NCBI RefSeq assembly: GCF_022419185.1
Contig: NZ_JAJOZK010000001.1
Span: forward strand, 372,001-436,000
From: Thermomonas flagellata
GTDB taxonomy: Bacteria; Pseudomonadota; Gammaproteobacteria; Xanthomonadales; Xanthomonadaceae
Direction of reading: 5' to 3'
Length of the DNA stretch: 64,000 bases
Shown: positions 33,403-41,516 of the stretch, in pieces
Position numbering within the stretch: the stretch's first letter is position 1
Layout: each line of letters begins with the position of its first letter
Program-made: the position numbers and the translations under genes
The notes under the pieces: generated by a model
Seen by the model: only the letters and a program-made list of their open reading frames with translations
What the model was told of the DNA's origin: nothing
The model's database searches: none

Positions 33403-34323
33403 ATGAGCCGGGTGCGCATGCAAGCGGCCGGCTGGCGGCTGGCGCTGCTGGGGCTGCTGCTGGTGGCCGCCGCGGCGGTCGCGCTGCCGGCATGGGCGCA
33501 AGCGCTGGCCGCGATTCCGCCGCTGCGCGGGCCGGTGGTGGACACCACCGGCACCCTGGATGCCGCCAGCGTGCAGGCACTGGAGGCGCAGGCGCGCGCG
33601 CTGCAGCAGCGCAAGGGCGCCCAGCTGCAGGTGCTGATCGTGCCCACGACCCGGCCGGAGACCATCGAGCAGTACGCGGTGCGCGCGTTCGAGGCGTTCC
33701 GGCTCGGGCGCAAGGGCGTGGACGACGGCGTGCTGCTGGTGGTGGCCAAGGACGACCGCCGTGCGCGGATCGAGGTCGGCTACGGGCTGGAAGGGGCGAT
33801 CCCGGACATCGCCGCCGGCCGCGTGATCCAGGAATACCTGGTGCCGCGCTTCCGCCAGGGCGACTACGCCGGCGGCCTGCGCGAGGCCACCGCGCAACTG
33901 GTGCGCCTGGTCGACGGCGAACCGCTGCCGCCGCCGGTGGCCGCGCACGCCACCGGCGACGAGCCCAGCGGGCTGCGTCTGGCGCTGGGCGTGCTGGCGG
34001 CCTTGGTGGCCGCGCGGGTGGCGACGTCCCTGCTCGGGTTCCTGCCGGCCCTGCTGTGCGGGATGGCCGGGGCCGTGGTCGGCGGCGCGGTGGGCTGGTG
34101 GGTGTCGTCTTCGCAGGTGGGCGCCGCGCTGGGCGCGATGGGCGGCATGTTGCTGGGCCTGAATGCCGGCGACCGCGGCGGCGGGCGCTTTGCCAGCGGC
34201 CGCGACTGGGGCGGCTTCGGCGGCTGGGGCGGCGGAGGTGGGTTCGGCGGTGGTGGCGGCGGCGGTGGCTGGTCGGGCGGCGGCGGGCTGTCCGGCGGCG
34301 GCGGCGCCTCGGGAGGCTGGTGA
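33403..34323 (+). CDS. TPM domain protein with Gly-rich tail (YgcG-like)
   Basis: 306 residues. Signal peptide/TM (residues 11-33, ends PAWAQA), then the TPM domain (about 40-175) with RGPVVDTTGTLDAASVQALE, QLQVLIVPTTRPETIEQYAVRAFEAFRLGRKGVDDGVLLVVAKDDRRARIEVGYGLEGAIPD. Two hydrophobic segments (about 195-245) follow, and the last 50 residues are Gly/Trp-rich (GGWGGGGGFGGGGGGGG). The C-terminal glycine-rich tail is typical of the family. Stop overlaps the next start as TGATG. Confidence 0.9.
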   Translation: MSRVRMQAAGWRLALLGLLLVAAAAVALPAWAQALAAIPPLRGPVVDTTGTLDAASVQALEAQARALQQRKGAQLQVLIVPTTRPETIEQYAVRAFEAFRLGRKGVDDGVLLVVAKDDRRARIEVGYGLEGAIPDIAAGRVIQEYLVPRFRQGDYAGGLREATAQLVRLVDGEPLPPPVAAHATGDEPSGLRLALGVLAALVAARVATSLLGFLPALLCGMAGAVVGGAVGWWVSSSQVGAALGAMGGMLLGLNAGDRGGGRFASGRDWGGFGGWGGGGGFGGGGGGGGWSGGGGLSGGGGASGGW

Positions 34324-34826
34324 TGCGCGCGTCCCTGCGCCGCGGGTGGCGGCACCTGACCGTCGGCGGCACCCATGCCTGGTTCCCGCCCGCCGCGATG
34401 GAGCGCATCGCGCAGGCGATCGCGATGAGCGAGCAGGCGCACACCGGTGAGATCTGCTTCGCGGTCGAAGCCGGGCTGCCGTGGCGCGCGCTGTGGCGCG
34501 GGCAGTCGCCGCGCGCACGCGCGCAGGAGGCGTTCGCGCGCCTGCGGGTATGGGACACCGCCGCCAACAACGGCGTGCTGCTGTACCTGCAGTTGGCCGA
34601 CCGCGCGATCGAGATCGTTGCCGACCGCGGCCTCGACGGGCGGGTGGCGCCCGCGCAGTGGCAGGCGATCTGCGCGCGCCTGCGCGCGGACCTGCAGGCC
34701 GGCTCGCCCGCGGATGCGGTGGTGGCGGCGGTCGAGGCGATCGGCGATGTGCTCGCCGAGCACTTTCCGCGCGCGCCCGGGCAGGCGGACAGCAACGAGC
34801 TGCCGGACCGCCCGGTGCGGCTGTGA
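34323..34826 (+). CDS. Second TPM-domain protein, no signal peptide
   Basis: A 167-residue protein related to the preceding one: WFPPAAMERIAQAIAMSEQAHTGEICFAVEAG, FARLRVWDTAANNGVLLYLQLADRAIEIVADRGLDGRVAPAQW. The N-terminus is basic (MRASLRRGWRHLTVGG) and shows no signal peptide, so it is probably cytoplasmic or membrane-associated through a partner. Translationally coupled to the larger TPM gene. Function unknown. Confidence 0.87.
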   Translation: MRASLRRGWRHLTVGGTHAWFPPAAMERIAQAIAMSEQAHTGEICFAVEAGLPWRALWRGQSPRARAQEAFARLRVWDTAANNGVLLYLQLADRAIEIVADRGLDGRVAPAQWQAICARLRADLQAGSPADAVVAAVEAIGDVLAEHFPRAPGQADSNELPDRPVRL

Positions 34827-34862
34827 GCCGCGCGCCGTTCCCGCGGCGGCGCGGGCGTGGGG

Positions 34863-34868
34863 CACAAT
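34863..34868 (+). promoter_or_regulatory. -10 element, leaderless geometry, for lgt
   Basis: CACAAT, then AGGCCG (6 nt), then the lgt ATG at 34875. No Shine-Dalgarno is present in the 6-nt gap. Confidence 0.4.
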
Positions 34869-34874
34869 AGGCCG

Positions 34875-35795
34875 ATGCCCTACCTGCACCAGATCGACCC
34901 GATCGCGCTCGACCTCGGCCAGTGGACGCTGCCGCTGCTGGGCAGCGTGCATCCGCGCATCCACTGGTACGGGATCATGTACCTGCTGGGCTTTCTGGTC
35001 GCCTGGTGGCTGGGGCGGCGGCGGGTGCGCGCCGGGCGCCTGCCGGGGGTGGACGAGGCCGGATTCGGCGACCTGCTGTTCTACGCCATGCTCGGCGTGG
35101 TGCTCGGCGGCCGCATCGGCTACATGTTGTTCTACGACCTGCCGGCGTTCCTGCACGACCCGCTGCTGATCCTGCGCGTGTGGGAGGGCGGCATGAGCTT
35201 CCACGGCGGCCTGATCGGCGTGCTGGTCGCGGTCGCATGGTGGGCGCGCCGGCAGCGCCTGCACTTCTTCGACGTGGCCGACTTCGTGGCGCCGCTGGTG
35301 CCGGCCGGGCTCGGGTTCGGGCGGCTGGGCAACTTCATCGGCGGCGAACTCTGGGGCAAGCCGACCCAGGGCACCTGGTTCGACGGCTGGGGCGTGGTGT
35401 TCCCGCGCTCGCTGCCGGAGCCGTTCGCCTCGATGGACGCGGCGACCCTGCGCGCGCAGTTCGATGCCGGCCTGCTGGACGCGTTCGCGCGCCATCCCTC
35501 GCAGCTGTACCAGGCCACCCTGGAGGGGCTGGTCATGTTCACGGTGCTGGTGTGGTACTCGCGCAAGCCGCGCCCGCGCTATGCCGTCTCCGGCCTGTTC
35601 GCGCTGCTGTACGGCTGCTTCCGGTTCCTGGTCGAGTTCGTGCGCGAGCCGGACGCCCAACTGGGCTACCTCGCCTTCGGCTGGCTGACCATGGGCCAGC
35701 TGCTGAGCCTGCCGCTGATCCTGCTCGGCCTGTTCTGGCTGTGGAAGTCGCGCACGGCGCCGACCCTGATGCCGGCCGCGGAGACGGCGCAGTGA
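34875..35795 (+). CDS. lgt: Phosphatidylglycerol:prolipoprotein diacylglyceryl transferase
   Basis: First enzyme of lipoprotein maturation in the inner membrane. It has 306 residues and about seven TM segments. Signatures: [52 protein letters not shown], and [32 protein letters not shown] follows. ATG at 34875 is used; an in-frame GTG at 34857 would add 6 residues of no homology. The stop overlaps thyA by 4 nt, as in many proteobacteria. Confidence 0.95.
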   Translation: MPYLHQIDPIALDLGQWTLPLLGSVHPRIHWYGIMYLLGFLVAWWLGRRRVRAGRLPGVDEAGFGDLLFYAMLGVVLGGRIGYMLFYDLPAFLHDPLLILRVWEGGMSFHGGLIGVLVAVAWWARRQRLHFFDVADFVAPLVPAGLGFGRLGNFIGGELWGKPTQGTWFDGWGVVFPRSLPEPFASMDAATLRAQFDAGLLDAFARHPSQLYQATLEGLVMFTVLVWYSRKPRPRYAVSGLFALLYGCFRFLVEFVREPDAQLGYLAFGWLTMGQLLSLPLILLGLFWLWKSRTAPTLMPAAETAQ

Positions 35796-36586
35796 GGCAA
35801 TACCTGGACCTCTTGGGCCACGTGCTGGCGCACGGCACCGACAAGGCCGACCGCACCGGCACCGGCACCCGCAGCGTGTTCGGCTGGCAGATGCGCTTCG
35901 ACCTGCGCGAGGGCTTCCCGCTGGTCACCACCAAGAAGCTGCACCTGCGCTCGATCGTGCACGAGCTCTTGTGGTTCCTGCAGGGTGGCACCAATATCGC
36001 CTACCTGAAGGCCAACAAAGTCTCGATCTGGGACGAGTGGGCGGACGCCGACGGCGAGCTGGGGCCGGTGTACGGCAAGCAGTGGCGCAGCTGGCAGGGC
36101 GCCGACGGGCAGGCGATCGACCAGATCCGCTGGGTGGTGGAGGAGATCCGCCGCAACCCGGATTCGCGCCGGCTGGTGGTGTCCGCCTGGAACGTGGCCG
36201 ACCTGGCGAAGATGGCGCTGCAGCCCTGCCACGTGCTGTTCCAGTTCTACGTGGCGGACGGCCGCCTGAGCTGCCAGCTCTACCAGCGCAGCGGCGACAT
36301 CTTCCTCGGCGTGCCGTTCAACATCGCCAGCTACGCCCTGCTGACCCACATGGTCGCGCAGGTGTGTGGGCTGGGCGTCGGCGATTTCGTGCACACCCTC
36401 GGCGATGCCCACCTGTATTCCAACCACTTCGCGCAGGCGCGCGAACAGCTGGCGCGCACGCCGCGCCCGCTGCCGACGCTGCGGCTGAACCCGGACGTGC
36501 GCGACATCTTCGGCTTCCGCTATGAGGACATCGCGATCGACGGCTACGACCCGTGGCCGGCGATCAAGGCGCCGGTGGCGGTGTGA
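35792..36586 (+). CDS. thyA: Thymidylate synthase
   Basis: Makes dTMP from dUMP with methylene-THF. It has 264 residues, exactly the E. coli length. It starts with GTG ([12 protein letters not shown]), overlapping the lgt stop as [22 protein letters not shown], the catalytic Cys in [37 protein letters not shown] and HLYSNH are all intact. It lies upstream of folA, the natural partner that regenerates THF. Confidence 0.97.
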   Translation: MRQYLDLLGHVLAHGTDKADRTGTGTRSVFGWQMRFDLREGFPLVTTKKLHLRSIVHELLWFLQGGTNIAYLKANKVSIWDEWADADGELGPVYGKQWRSWQGADGQAIDQIRWVVEEIRRNPDSRRLVVSAWNVADLAKMALQPCHVLFQFYVADGRLSCQLYQRSGDIFLGVPFNIASYALLTHMVAQVCGLGVGDFVHTLGDAHLYSNHFAQAREQLARTPRPLPTLRLNPDVRDIFGFRYEDIAIDGYDPWPAIKAPVAV

Positions 36587-36608
36587 GCCGGCCGTGGCCG
36601 AGCCTGGC

Positions 36609-37103
36609 ATGCGCGTCTCGCTGATCGCCGCGCTCGACCGCCGTTCGGCCATCGGCCGCGGCAACGCGTTGCCCTGGCACCTGCCGGACGATCTCAAGCG
36701 CTTCAAGGCGCTCACCTTCGGCAAGCCGGTGCTGATGGGGCGGCGCACCGCCGAATCGCTGGGGCGCGCGCTGCCGGGGCGGCGCAACCTGGTGCTGACC
36801 CGCGGTGGCCAGGTGCCGTTCCCGGGGATGCAGGCGGTCGCTTCGCTGGAGGAGGCGCTCGCGCTGGCCGCCGCGGCGGAGGGCGACGAGCTGTGCGTGA
36901 TCGGCGGGGGGCAGGTGTACGCGCTGGCGCTGCCGCGCGCGACCGACCTGCACCTGACCCACGTGGACACCCGGGTGGACGGTGCCGATGCCTTCTTCCC
37001 GGCGTTCGATCCGCGCGCGTGGGACGTCGTGGCGCAGGCCGCGCATCCCGCGGACGCCGCCCACGCGTTTGCGTTCGCGTTCGTGGATTACCGCCGGCGT
37101 TGA
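36609..37103 (+). CDS. folA: Dihydrofolate reductase
   Basis: 164 residues, chromosomal DHFR. MRVSLIAALDRRSAIGRGNALPWHLPDDLKRFKALTFGKPVLMGRRTAESLGRALPGRRNLVLTR shows the catalytic Asp in PDDLKRF, then CVIGGGQVYALALPRATDLHLTHV. Follows thyA after 22 nt, so co-transcription is likely. Convergent with apaH (15 nt gap). Confidence 0.96.
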   Translation: MRVSLIAALDRRSAIGRGNALPWHLPDDLKRFKALTFGKPVLMGRRTAESLGRALPGRRNLVLTRGGQVPFPGMQAVASLEEALALAAAAEGDELCVIGGGQVYALALPRATDLHLTHVDTRVDGADAFFPAFDPRAWDVVAQAAHPADAAHAFAFAFVDYRRR

Positions 37104-37118
37104 CGCCGCGCGGCGGAT

Positions 37119-38000
37119 TCAGCCGCTGGTGGGGGGCGGCGGCGGGCGCGCGGGCTTGCGCGGCTTCGGCGGCGGCGCCGGGGTGTCGCGCCCGGGCACC
37201 TGCACCACCCGCAACTCCTCGGTGTCCAGTTGCAACGCGGTGAGCCGCCCGCCCCAGACCGCACCGGTGTCGATCGCGTGCACCCCGTGGCCGATGAACA
37301 GCCCGAGCGTGCTCCAGTGCCCGCACACGATCTTCAGCTCGCGCGCGGCGTGGCCGGGCACCTCGTACCACGGATACAGGCCGGCCGGCTGGGTGCCGGG
37401 CGCGCCCTTGTGCTCGAATGCGATCCGCCCGCGCGGGCTGCAGTAGCGCATGCGGGTGAACACGTTGATGATCGCGCGGTCGCGCTCGACCCCGCGCAGG
37501 CCGGGCGACCAGTCGGGGCCATCGCCATACATGTGCTTGAGCAGCTTGCGGTACTGCTCGCCGCGCAGGCGCGCCTCGACCTCGCGCGCGTGGCGCTCGG
37601 CCAGGGCGATGGTCCATTTCGGTGCCAGCCCGGCGTGCACCATCATCCAGCCGAGCGCGCGGTCCACGTGCACCAACGGCTGCCGGCGCAGCCAGTCCAG
37701 CAGTTCCGGGCCGTCCTCGGCCTGTACCACCGCGAGCAGGTCGGGGTTGACCCGGCGCTGCTCGTCCGGGCTGCGCGCGCCGACCGCCAGCAGCGACAGG
37801 TCGTGGTTGCCCAGCACCACGTGGCTGACCTCGCGCAGCGAGTGCACCAGGCGCAGGGTCTGCAGCGACTGCCCGCCGCGGTTGACCAGGTCGCCGCAGA
37901 ACCACAGGCGGTCCACCGCGGGGTCGAACCGCAGCGTGTCCAGCAGGCGGGCGGTGACGTCGTAGCAGCCCTGCAGGTCGCCGATGGCCCAGGTCGCCAT
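37119..38000 (-). CDS. apaH: Bis(5'-nucleosyl)-tetraphosphatase, symmetrical
   Basis: Hydrolyses Ap4A to 2 ADP. It has 293 residues. Calcineurin-like metallophosphatase motifs: AIGDLQGCYDV (GDxxG), LWFCGDLVNRGGQSLQTL, VLGNHDLSLL, and GHWSTLG. The last 30 residues are Pro/Arg-rich and add to the 280-residue E. coli form. Last gene of the lptD operon, with a 2-nt gap after apaG. Confidence 0.96.
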   Translation of the reverse strand: MATWAIGDLQGCYDVTARLLDTLRFDPAVDRLWFCGDLVNRGGQSLQTLRLVHSLREVSHVVLGNHDLSLLAVGARSPDEQRRVNPDLLAVVQAEDGPELLDWLRRQPLVHVDRALGWMMVHAGLAPKWTIALAERHAREVEARLRGEQYRKLLKHMYGDGPDWSPGLRGVERDRAIINVFTRMRYCSPRGRIAFEHKGAPGTQPAGLYPWYEVPGHAARELKIVCGHWSTLGLFIGHGVHAIDTGAVWGGRLTALQLDTEELRVVQVPGRDTPAPPPKPRKPARPPPPPTSG

Positions 38001-38002
38001 CG

Positions 38003-38383
38003 TCAGTGCAGGGTGCGCGGAACGGACAGGGTGAACGCGGGAATCGGCGCCTCGAACCGGGTGCCGTCGTCCGCCAGCATGTCGTAGCTGCCCTGCATGG
38101 TGCCGATGTCGGTCTCCAGCACCGCGCCGGAGGTGTACTCGAAGCCGTCGCCAGGGCGCAGCCAGGGCTGTTCGCCGACCACGCCCTCGCCGACCACCTT
38201 CTGCACCTTGCCGTTGCCGTCGACGATCGTCCAGCGGCGGCCGAGCAGGCGCGCCGCGACCCGGCCGCGGTTGTGGATCTGCACGGTGTAGGCGAACACG
38301 TAGCGGCCCTGCTCGGGCGCGGACTGGTCGTCGAGGAAGCGGGTGGCCACCGCGATGTCGAAGCGGTAATCGGACGAGCTCAT
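38003..38383 (-). CDS. apaG: ApaG protein
   Basis: A 126-residue immunoglobulin-like (Fn3-like) domain protein, [81 protein letters not shown]. The GxGVVGEQPxLxPGxxFxYTSG segment is the ApaG signature. Its start lies 6 nt after a TAGAAT, so it may have its own leaderless transcript in addition to readthrough from rsmA 23 nt upstream. Biochemical role unknown. Confidence 0.95.
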   Translation of the reverse strand: MSSSDYRFDIAVATRFLDDQSAPEQGRYVFAYTVQIHNRGRVAARLLGRRWTIVDGNGKVQKVVGEGVVGEQPWLRPGDGFEYTSGAVLETDIGTMQGSYDMLADDGTRFEAPIPAFTLSVPRTLH

Positions 38384-38389
38384 GCGCCC

Positions 38390-38395
38390 ATTCTA
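38390..38395 (-). promoter_or_regulatory. -10 element, leaderless geometry, for apaG
   Basis: TAGAAT (minus strand) followed by GGGCGC and the apaG ATG. Five of six bases match consensus. It sits inside the rsmA-apaG gap of the lptD operon. Confidence 0.5.
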
Positions 38396-38406
38396 GCGGG
38401 CCCGGC

Positions 38407-39213
38407 TCACGCGCGCGGCAGTGCGTTCGCCAGCGCCACGAAGCCGGCCACCGGCACCTGCTCGGCACGCGCGTCGGCGCGCAGGCCGGCGGCCGCGATC
38501 GCGGCGCCGTCGGCCACGCCCTGCAGCGCGTTGCGCAGGGTCTTGCGGCGCTGCCCGAACGCGGCGCGCACGACGGCGGCGAACACCTCGCGGTCGCGCA
38601 CCGCGATCGCGTCGGCCGGCTTCGGCACCAGCCGCACCACGGCCGAGTCCACCTTCGGCGCCGGCCGGAACGCGCCGGGCGGCACCGTGAACAGCGGCGT
38701 CACCGCGCAATAGGCCTGCAGCATCACCGACAGGCGCCCATAGACCTTGCTGCCCGGCCCGGCGGCCATGCGCTCCACCACTTCCTTCTGCAGCATGAAG
38801 TGCATGTCGCGGATCGCGCCGGCGTGGTCCAGCGCATGGAACAGGATCGGCGAGGACAGGTTGTAGGGCAGGTTGCCGAGCAGCCGGATCTGCCCGCGGG
38901 CGTCGCCGCCGCGCACGGCCAGCGCGCTGAAGTCCACCCCGAGCACGTCGCCTGCGATCAGGTGCAGGCGCCCGTGCGCAGCGGCCGCGGCCTGCAGCGG
39001 GGCGTGCAGGTCGCGGTCGAATTCGATCGCGGTCAGTTCGCCGTGGCGGTCCAGCAGCGGAAAGGTGAGCGCGCCCTGGCCGGGGCCGATCTCCACCAGC
39101 ACGTCGCCCGGCCGCGGGTCGATCGCCTGCACGATCTTCGCGATCACGCCCCGCTCGTGCAGGAAGTTCTGCCCGAGGTGCTTCTTGGCCGCGGCGGTGA
39201 ACCCGTGGCTCAT
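38407..39213 (-). CDS. rsmA: 16S rRNA dimethyladenosine transferase (A1518/A1519)
   Basis: KsgA/RsmA, 268 residues, an rRNA m6,2A methyltransferase. Motifs: KKHLGQNFL at the N-terminus, SAM-binding VEIGPGQGALT, catalytic NLPYNLSSPI, and MLQKEVVERMAAGPGSKVYGRLSVM. The ATG overlaps the pdxA stop as ATGA. Position between pdxA and apaG is the classical gammaproteobacterial order. Confidence 0.97.
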   Translation of the reverse strand: MSHGFTAAAKKHLGQNFLHERGVIAKIVQAIDPRPGDVLVEIGPGQGALTFPLLDRHGELTAIEFDRDLHAPLQAAAAAHGRLHLIAGDVLGVDFSALAVRGGDARGQIRLLGNLPYNLSSPILFHALDHAGAIRDMHFMLQKEVVERMAAGPGSKVYGRLSVMLQAYCAVTPLFTVPPGAFRPAPKVDSAVVRLVPKPADAIAVRDREVFAAVVRAAFGQRRKTLRNALQGVADGAAIAAAGLRADARAEQVPVAGFVALANALPRA

Positions 39214-40151
39214 GCGGTGTGCCGGCGCCGCGCCAGCTGCGCGCAGGTGGCGATCGCCGCAAACAGGCTGGAGGGGTCGGCCTGGCCGGTGCCGGCGAGG
39301 TCGAGCGCGGTGCCGTGGTCCACCGCCACCCGCGGATAGGGCAGGCCGAGGGTGATGTTCACCGCATGCGCGAAGTCGGCGTGCTTGAGCACCGGCAGGC
39401 CCTGGTCGTGGTACATCGCCAGCACCGCGTCCACGCCGCGCAGTTTCTCCGGCAGGAAGGCGGTGTCGGCCGGCAGCGGGCCGCGCAGGTGCAGGCCCGC
39501 GCGGCGCAGGGCTTCCAGCGTCGGCGCGATCACCTCCAGCTCCTCGCGGCCGAGGTGGCCGTCCTCGCCGGCATGCGGGTTCAGGCCGAGCACCGCGATC
39601 ACCGGCTGGGGAATGCCGAACTGCGTGCGCAGCGCGGCGTCGAGGATGCGCAGGGTGCGCGCCAGCGCGTCCGCGGTGATCGCCTCCGGCACCGCGCGCA
39701 GCGGCAGGTGCACGGTCTGCAGGGCGACCCGCATGGCCGGATTGGCCAGCATCATCACGACGTCGCAGCCGGCCTGTTCGGCCAGCAGGCCGGTGGTGCC
39801 GGTGAACGCGATCCCGGCCTGGTTGATCACTGCCTTGTGCACCGGGCCGGTGACCAGCCCGTCGCAGGCCTCGTCCAGGCAGGCGCGCCCGGCCTGGGTG
39901 AGCGCGGCGACCACGCTGGCGGCATTGGCCGGATCCGGCCGACCCGCGACCGCCGCCGCCGGGCAGGGCAGTTCGACCCAATGCAACTGCGTGGGCAGCG
40001 GCAGGCCCAGGCGTGCGGCGGCGGCGTGCAGCACGCGCGGATCGCCGTACAGGACGAAGTCGGCGCCCCAGTCGCGCTGCAGGGCGCGCACCACCAGTTC
40101 CGGGCCGATGCCCGAAGGTTCCCCCGGGACCAGCGCCAGCCGCGGCCGCAC
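39210..40151 (-). CDS. pdxA: 4-hydroxythreonine-4-phosphate dehydrogenase
   Basis: NAD-dependent enzyme of PLP synthesis. It has 313 residues. Metal ligands expected for the family are present: His in TVHLPLRAVPEAIT, GLNPHAGEDGHLG and MYHDQGLPVLK. Substrate region: VTGPVHKAVINQAG. The usual GHTE motif reads GTTG, so one conserved His/Glu pair is replaced. It starts at GTG preceded by GAGAGG with 6-nt spacing, the best SD in the operon. Overlaps rsmA downstream by 4 nt. Confidence 0.93.
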   Translation of the reverse strand: MRPRLALVPGEPSGIGPELVVRALQRDWGADFVLYGDPRVLHAAAARLGLPLPTQLHWVELPCPAAAVAGRPDPANAASVVAALTQAGRACLDEACDGLVTGPVHKAVINQAGIAFTGTTGLLAEQAGCDVVMMLANPAMRVALQTVHLPLRAVPEAITADALARTLRILDAALRTQFGIPQPVIAVLGLNPHAGEDGHLGREELEVIAPTLEALRRAGLHLRGPLPADTAFLPEKLRGVDAVLAMYHDQGLPVLKHADFAHAVNITLGLPYPRVAVDHGTALDLAGTGQADPSSLFAAIATCAQLARRRHTA

Positions 40152-40160
40152 GGCCGCCTC

Positions 40161-41516
40161 TCAGCCGCCGCTGGCGGGCGCCGCCGGCTCGCTGGTGCGC
40201 ACGTCGACGTAGGCCTCGCCGCGCAGCTCGCGCAGGAAGCGGTCCCACTGGTCCTCGAGCTTGCGCCGGCCGATGGTCTCGCGGACCTGGGCGCGGCGGT
40301 TCTCGTCGCCGGCCACCACCTGGCGGCTGCCGGTGCGCTGCACGATCACCCAGCCCTCGTCGGTGCGGAACGGGGCCGAGGTCTGGCCGTCGGCGAGCGC
40401 TGCGACCTGCAGGCCGAAGGTGGTGCCATAGGCGTCGGCGGTGAACCAGCCGAGGTCGCCGCCGCGGCGGCGGGTGGCCGGGTCGTCGGAATTCTCGCTG
40501 GCCAGCTTGGCGAAGTCGGCGCCGCCGGCCAGGCGCGCGGCCAGGGCGTCGGCCTTGGCGTGCGCCGCGGCGTCGCTGGTCTTGTCGTCGACCTTGATCA
40601 GGATCTGGCGCGCGGCGAACTGGGTGACCTTGTCGCCGGCCGCCGGGGCCTGGTTGCGGGTTTCGATCAACTGCACCAGCTGGTAGCCGCTCGGGCCGCG
40701 GATCGGGCCGATCACCTGGCCGGGCTGCATCTGCTGGATCGCCGCGGCGAACGCCGGCGGGATCTCGTTGAGGCTGCGCCAGCCGAGGTCGCCGCCCTCC
40801 AGCGCGTTGGGGCTGTCGGAATAGCGCACCGCGGCCGCGGCGAAGCTCATCTCGCCGCGGTCGATCAGGCCCTTGACGCCGTTGATCTTCTTCTCGGCGA
40901 TCGCCAGCTGCTCGGGGGTGGCGCCGTCGGGCACTGCGACCAGGATGTGCGCGAGGTGGAACTGCTGGCTGGCGGTCGTGGCGGCGGTCGCCAGCGCAGC
41001 GTCGACCTCCGCCTCGCTGACGTTGATCCGGCCCTGGGCGAAGCCCTGGCGCAGCTTCTGGGTGACGATCTCGTCGCGCAGGTTGTTGCGGAAGCTGGGG
41101 AAGTCGATGCCTTCCTGCGCCAGCCGCGCGCGCAGCTGGTCTACGCTCATGCCGTTCTGCTGGGCGACCGCCTGCACCGCGCGTTCGAGCTCCTCGTCGC
41201 TGACGGTGATGCCGGCGTCGGTCGCGCGCTGGATCTGCAGGCGGGTCAGGATCAGGCGCTCGAGCACCTGGCGCTCGAGCACGTTCTCCGGCGGCAGCAG
41301 GTTCTCCTTGCCGGCGTACTGCGCGCGGATGTTGGCGATCGCGCGGTCCAGCTCGCTGCGCAGGATCACGTCGTCGTTGACCACCGCGGCGATGCGGTCC
41401 ACCGGCTGCGCCTGCGCCGCCGCCTGCTGCGCCAGCACGGGCGCCGCGGGCAGCAGCGGGGCGGCCAGCAGGGCGAGCAGCAGCGGGCGGGAAAGGCGGC
41501 GGAAGGCGGGGGTCAT
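40161..41516 (-). CDS. surA: Periplasmic chaperone/peptidyl-prolyl isomerase SurA
   Basis: Outer-membrane-protein chaperone. It has 451 residues. Signal peptide to about residue 30 (LLLALLAAPLLPAAPVLAQ), an N-terminal SurA chaperone domain (VDRIAAVVNDDVILRSELDRAI and on), then two parvulin domains starting near residues 182 (FHLAHILVAVPDGATPEQL) and 290 (FAARQILIKVDDKTSDAAA), with GGDLGWRSLNEIPPAFA and GGDLGWFTADAY. The ATG overlaps the lptD stop by 4 nt. Confidence 0.96.
   Translation of the reverse strand: MTPAFRRLSRPLLLALLAAPLLPAAPVLAQQAAAQAQPVDRIAAVVNDDVILRSELDRAIANIRAQYAGKENLLPPENVLERQVLERLILTRLQIQRATDAGITVSDEELERAVQAVAQQNGMSVDQLRARLAQEGIDFPSFRNNLRDEIVTQKLRQGFAQGRINVSEAEVDAALATAATTASQQFHLAHILVAVPDGATPEQLAIAEKKINGVKGLIDRGEMSFAAAAVRYSDSPNALEGGDLGWRSLNEIPPAFAAAIQQMQPGQVIGPIRGPSGYQLVQLIETRNQAPAAGDKVTQFAARQILIKVDDKTSDAAAHAKADALAARLAGGADFAKLASENSDDPATRRRGGDLGWFTADAYGTTFGLQVAALADGQTSAPFRTDEGWVIVQRTGSRQVVAGDENRRAQVRETIGRRKLEDQWDRFLRELRGEAYVDVRTSEPAAPASGG

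Noticed and set aside
34857-34875. In-frame GTG start for lgt, 6 codons upstream
   Set aside because: It has no homology support; the ATG at 34875 aligns with other Lgt N-termini and with the -10 spacing.
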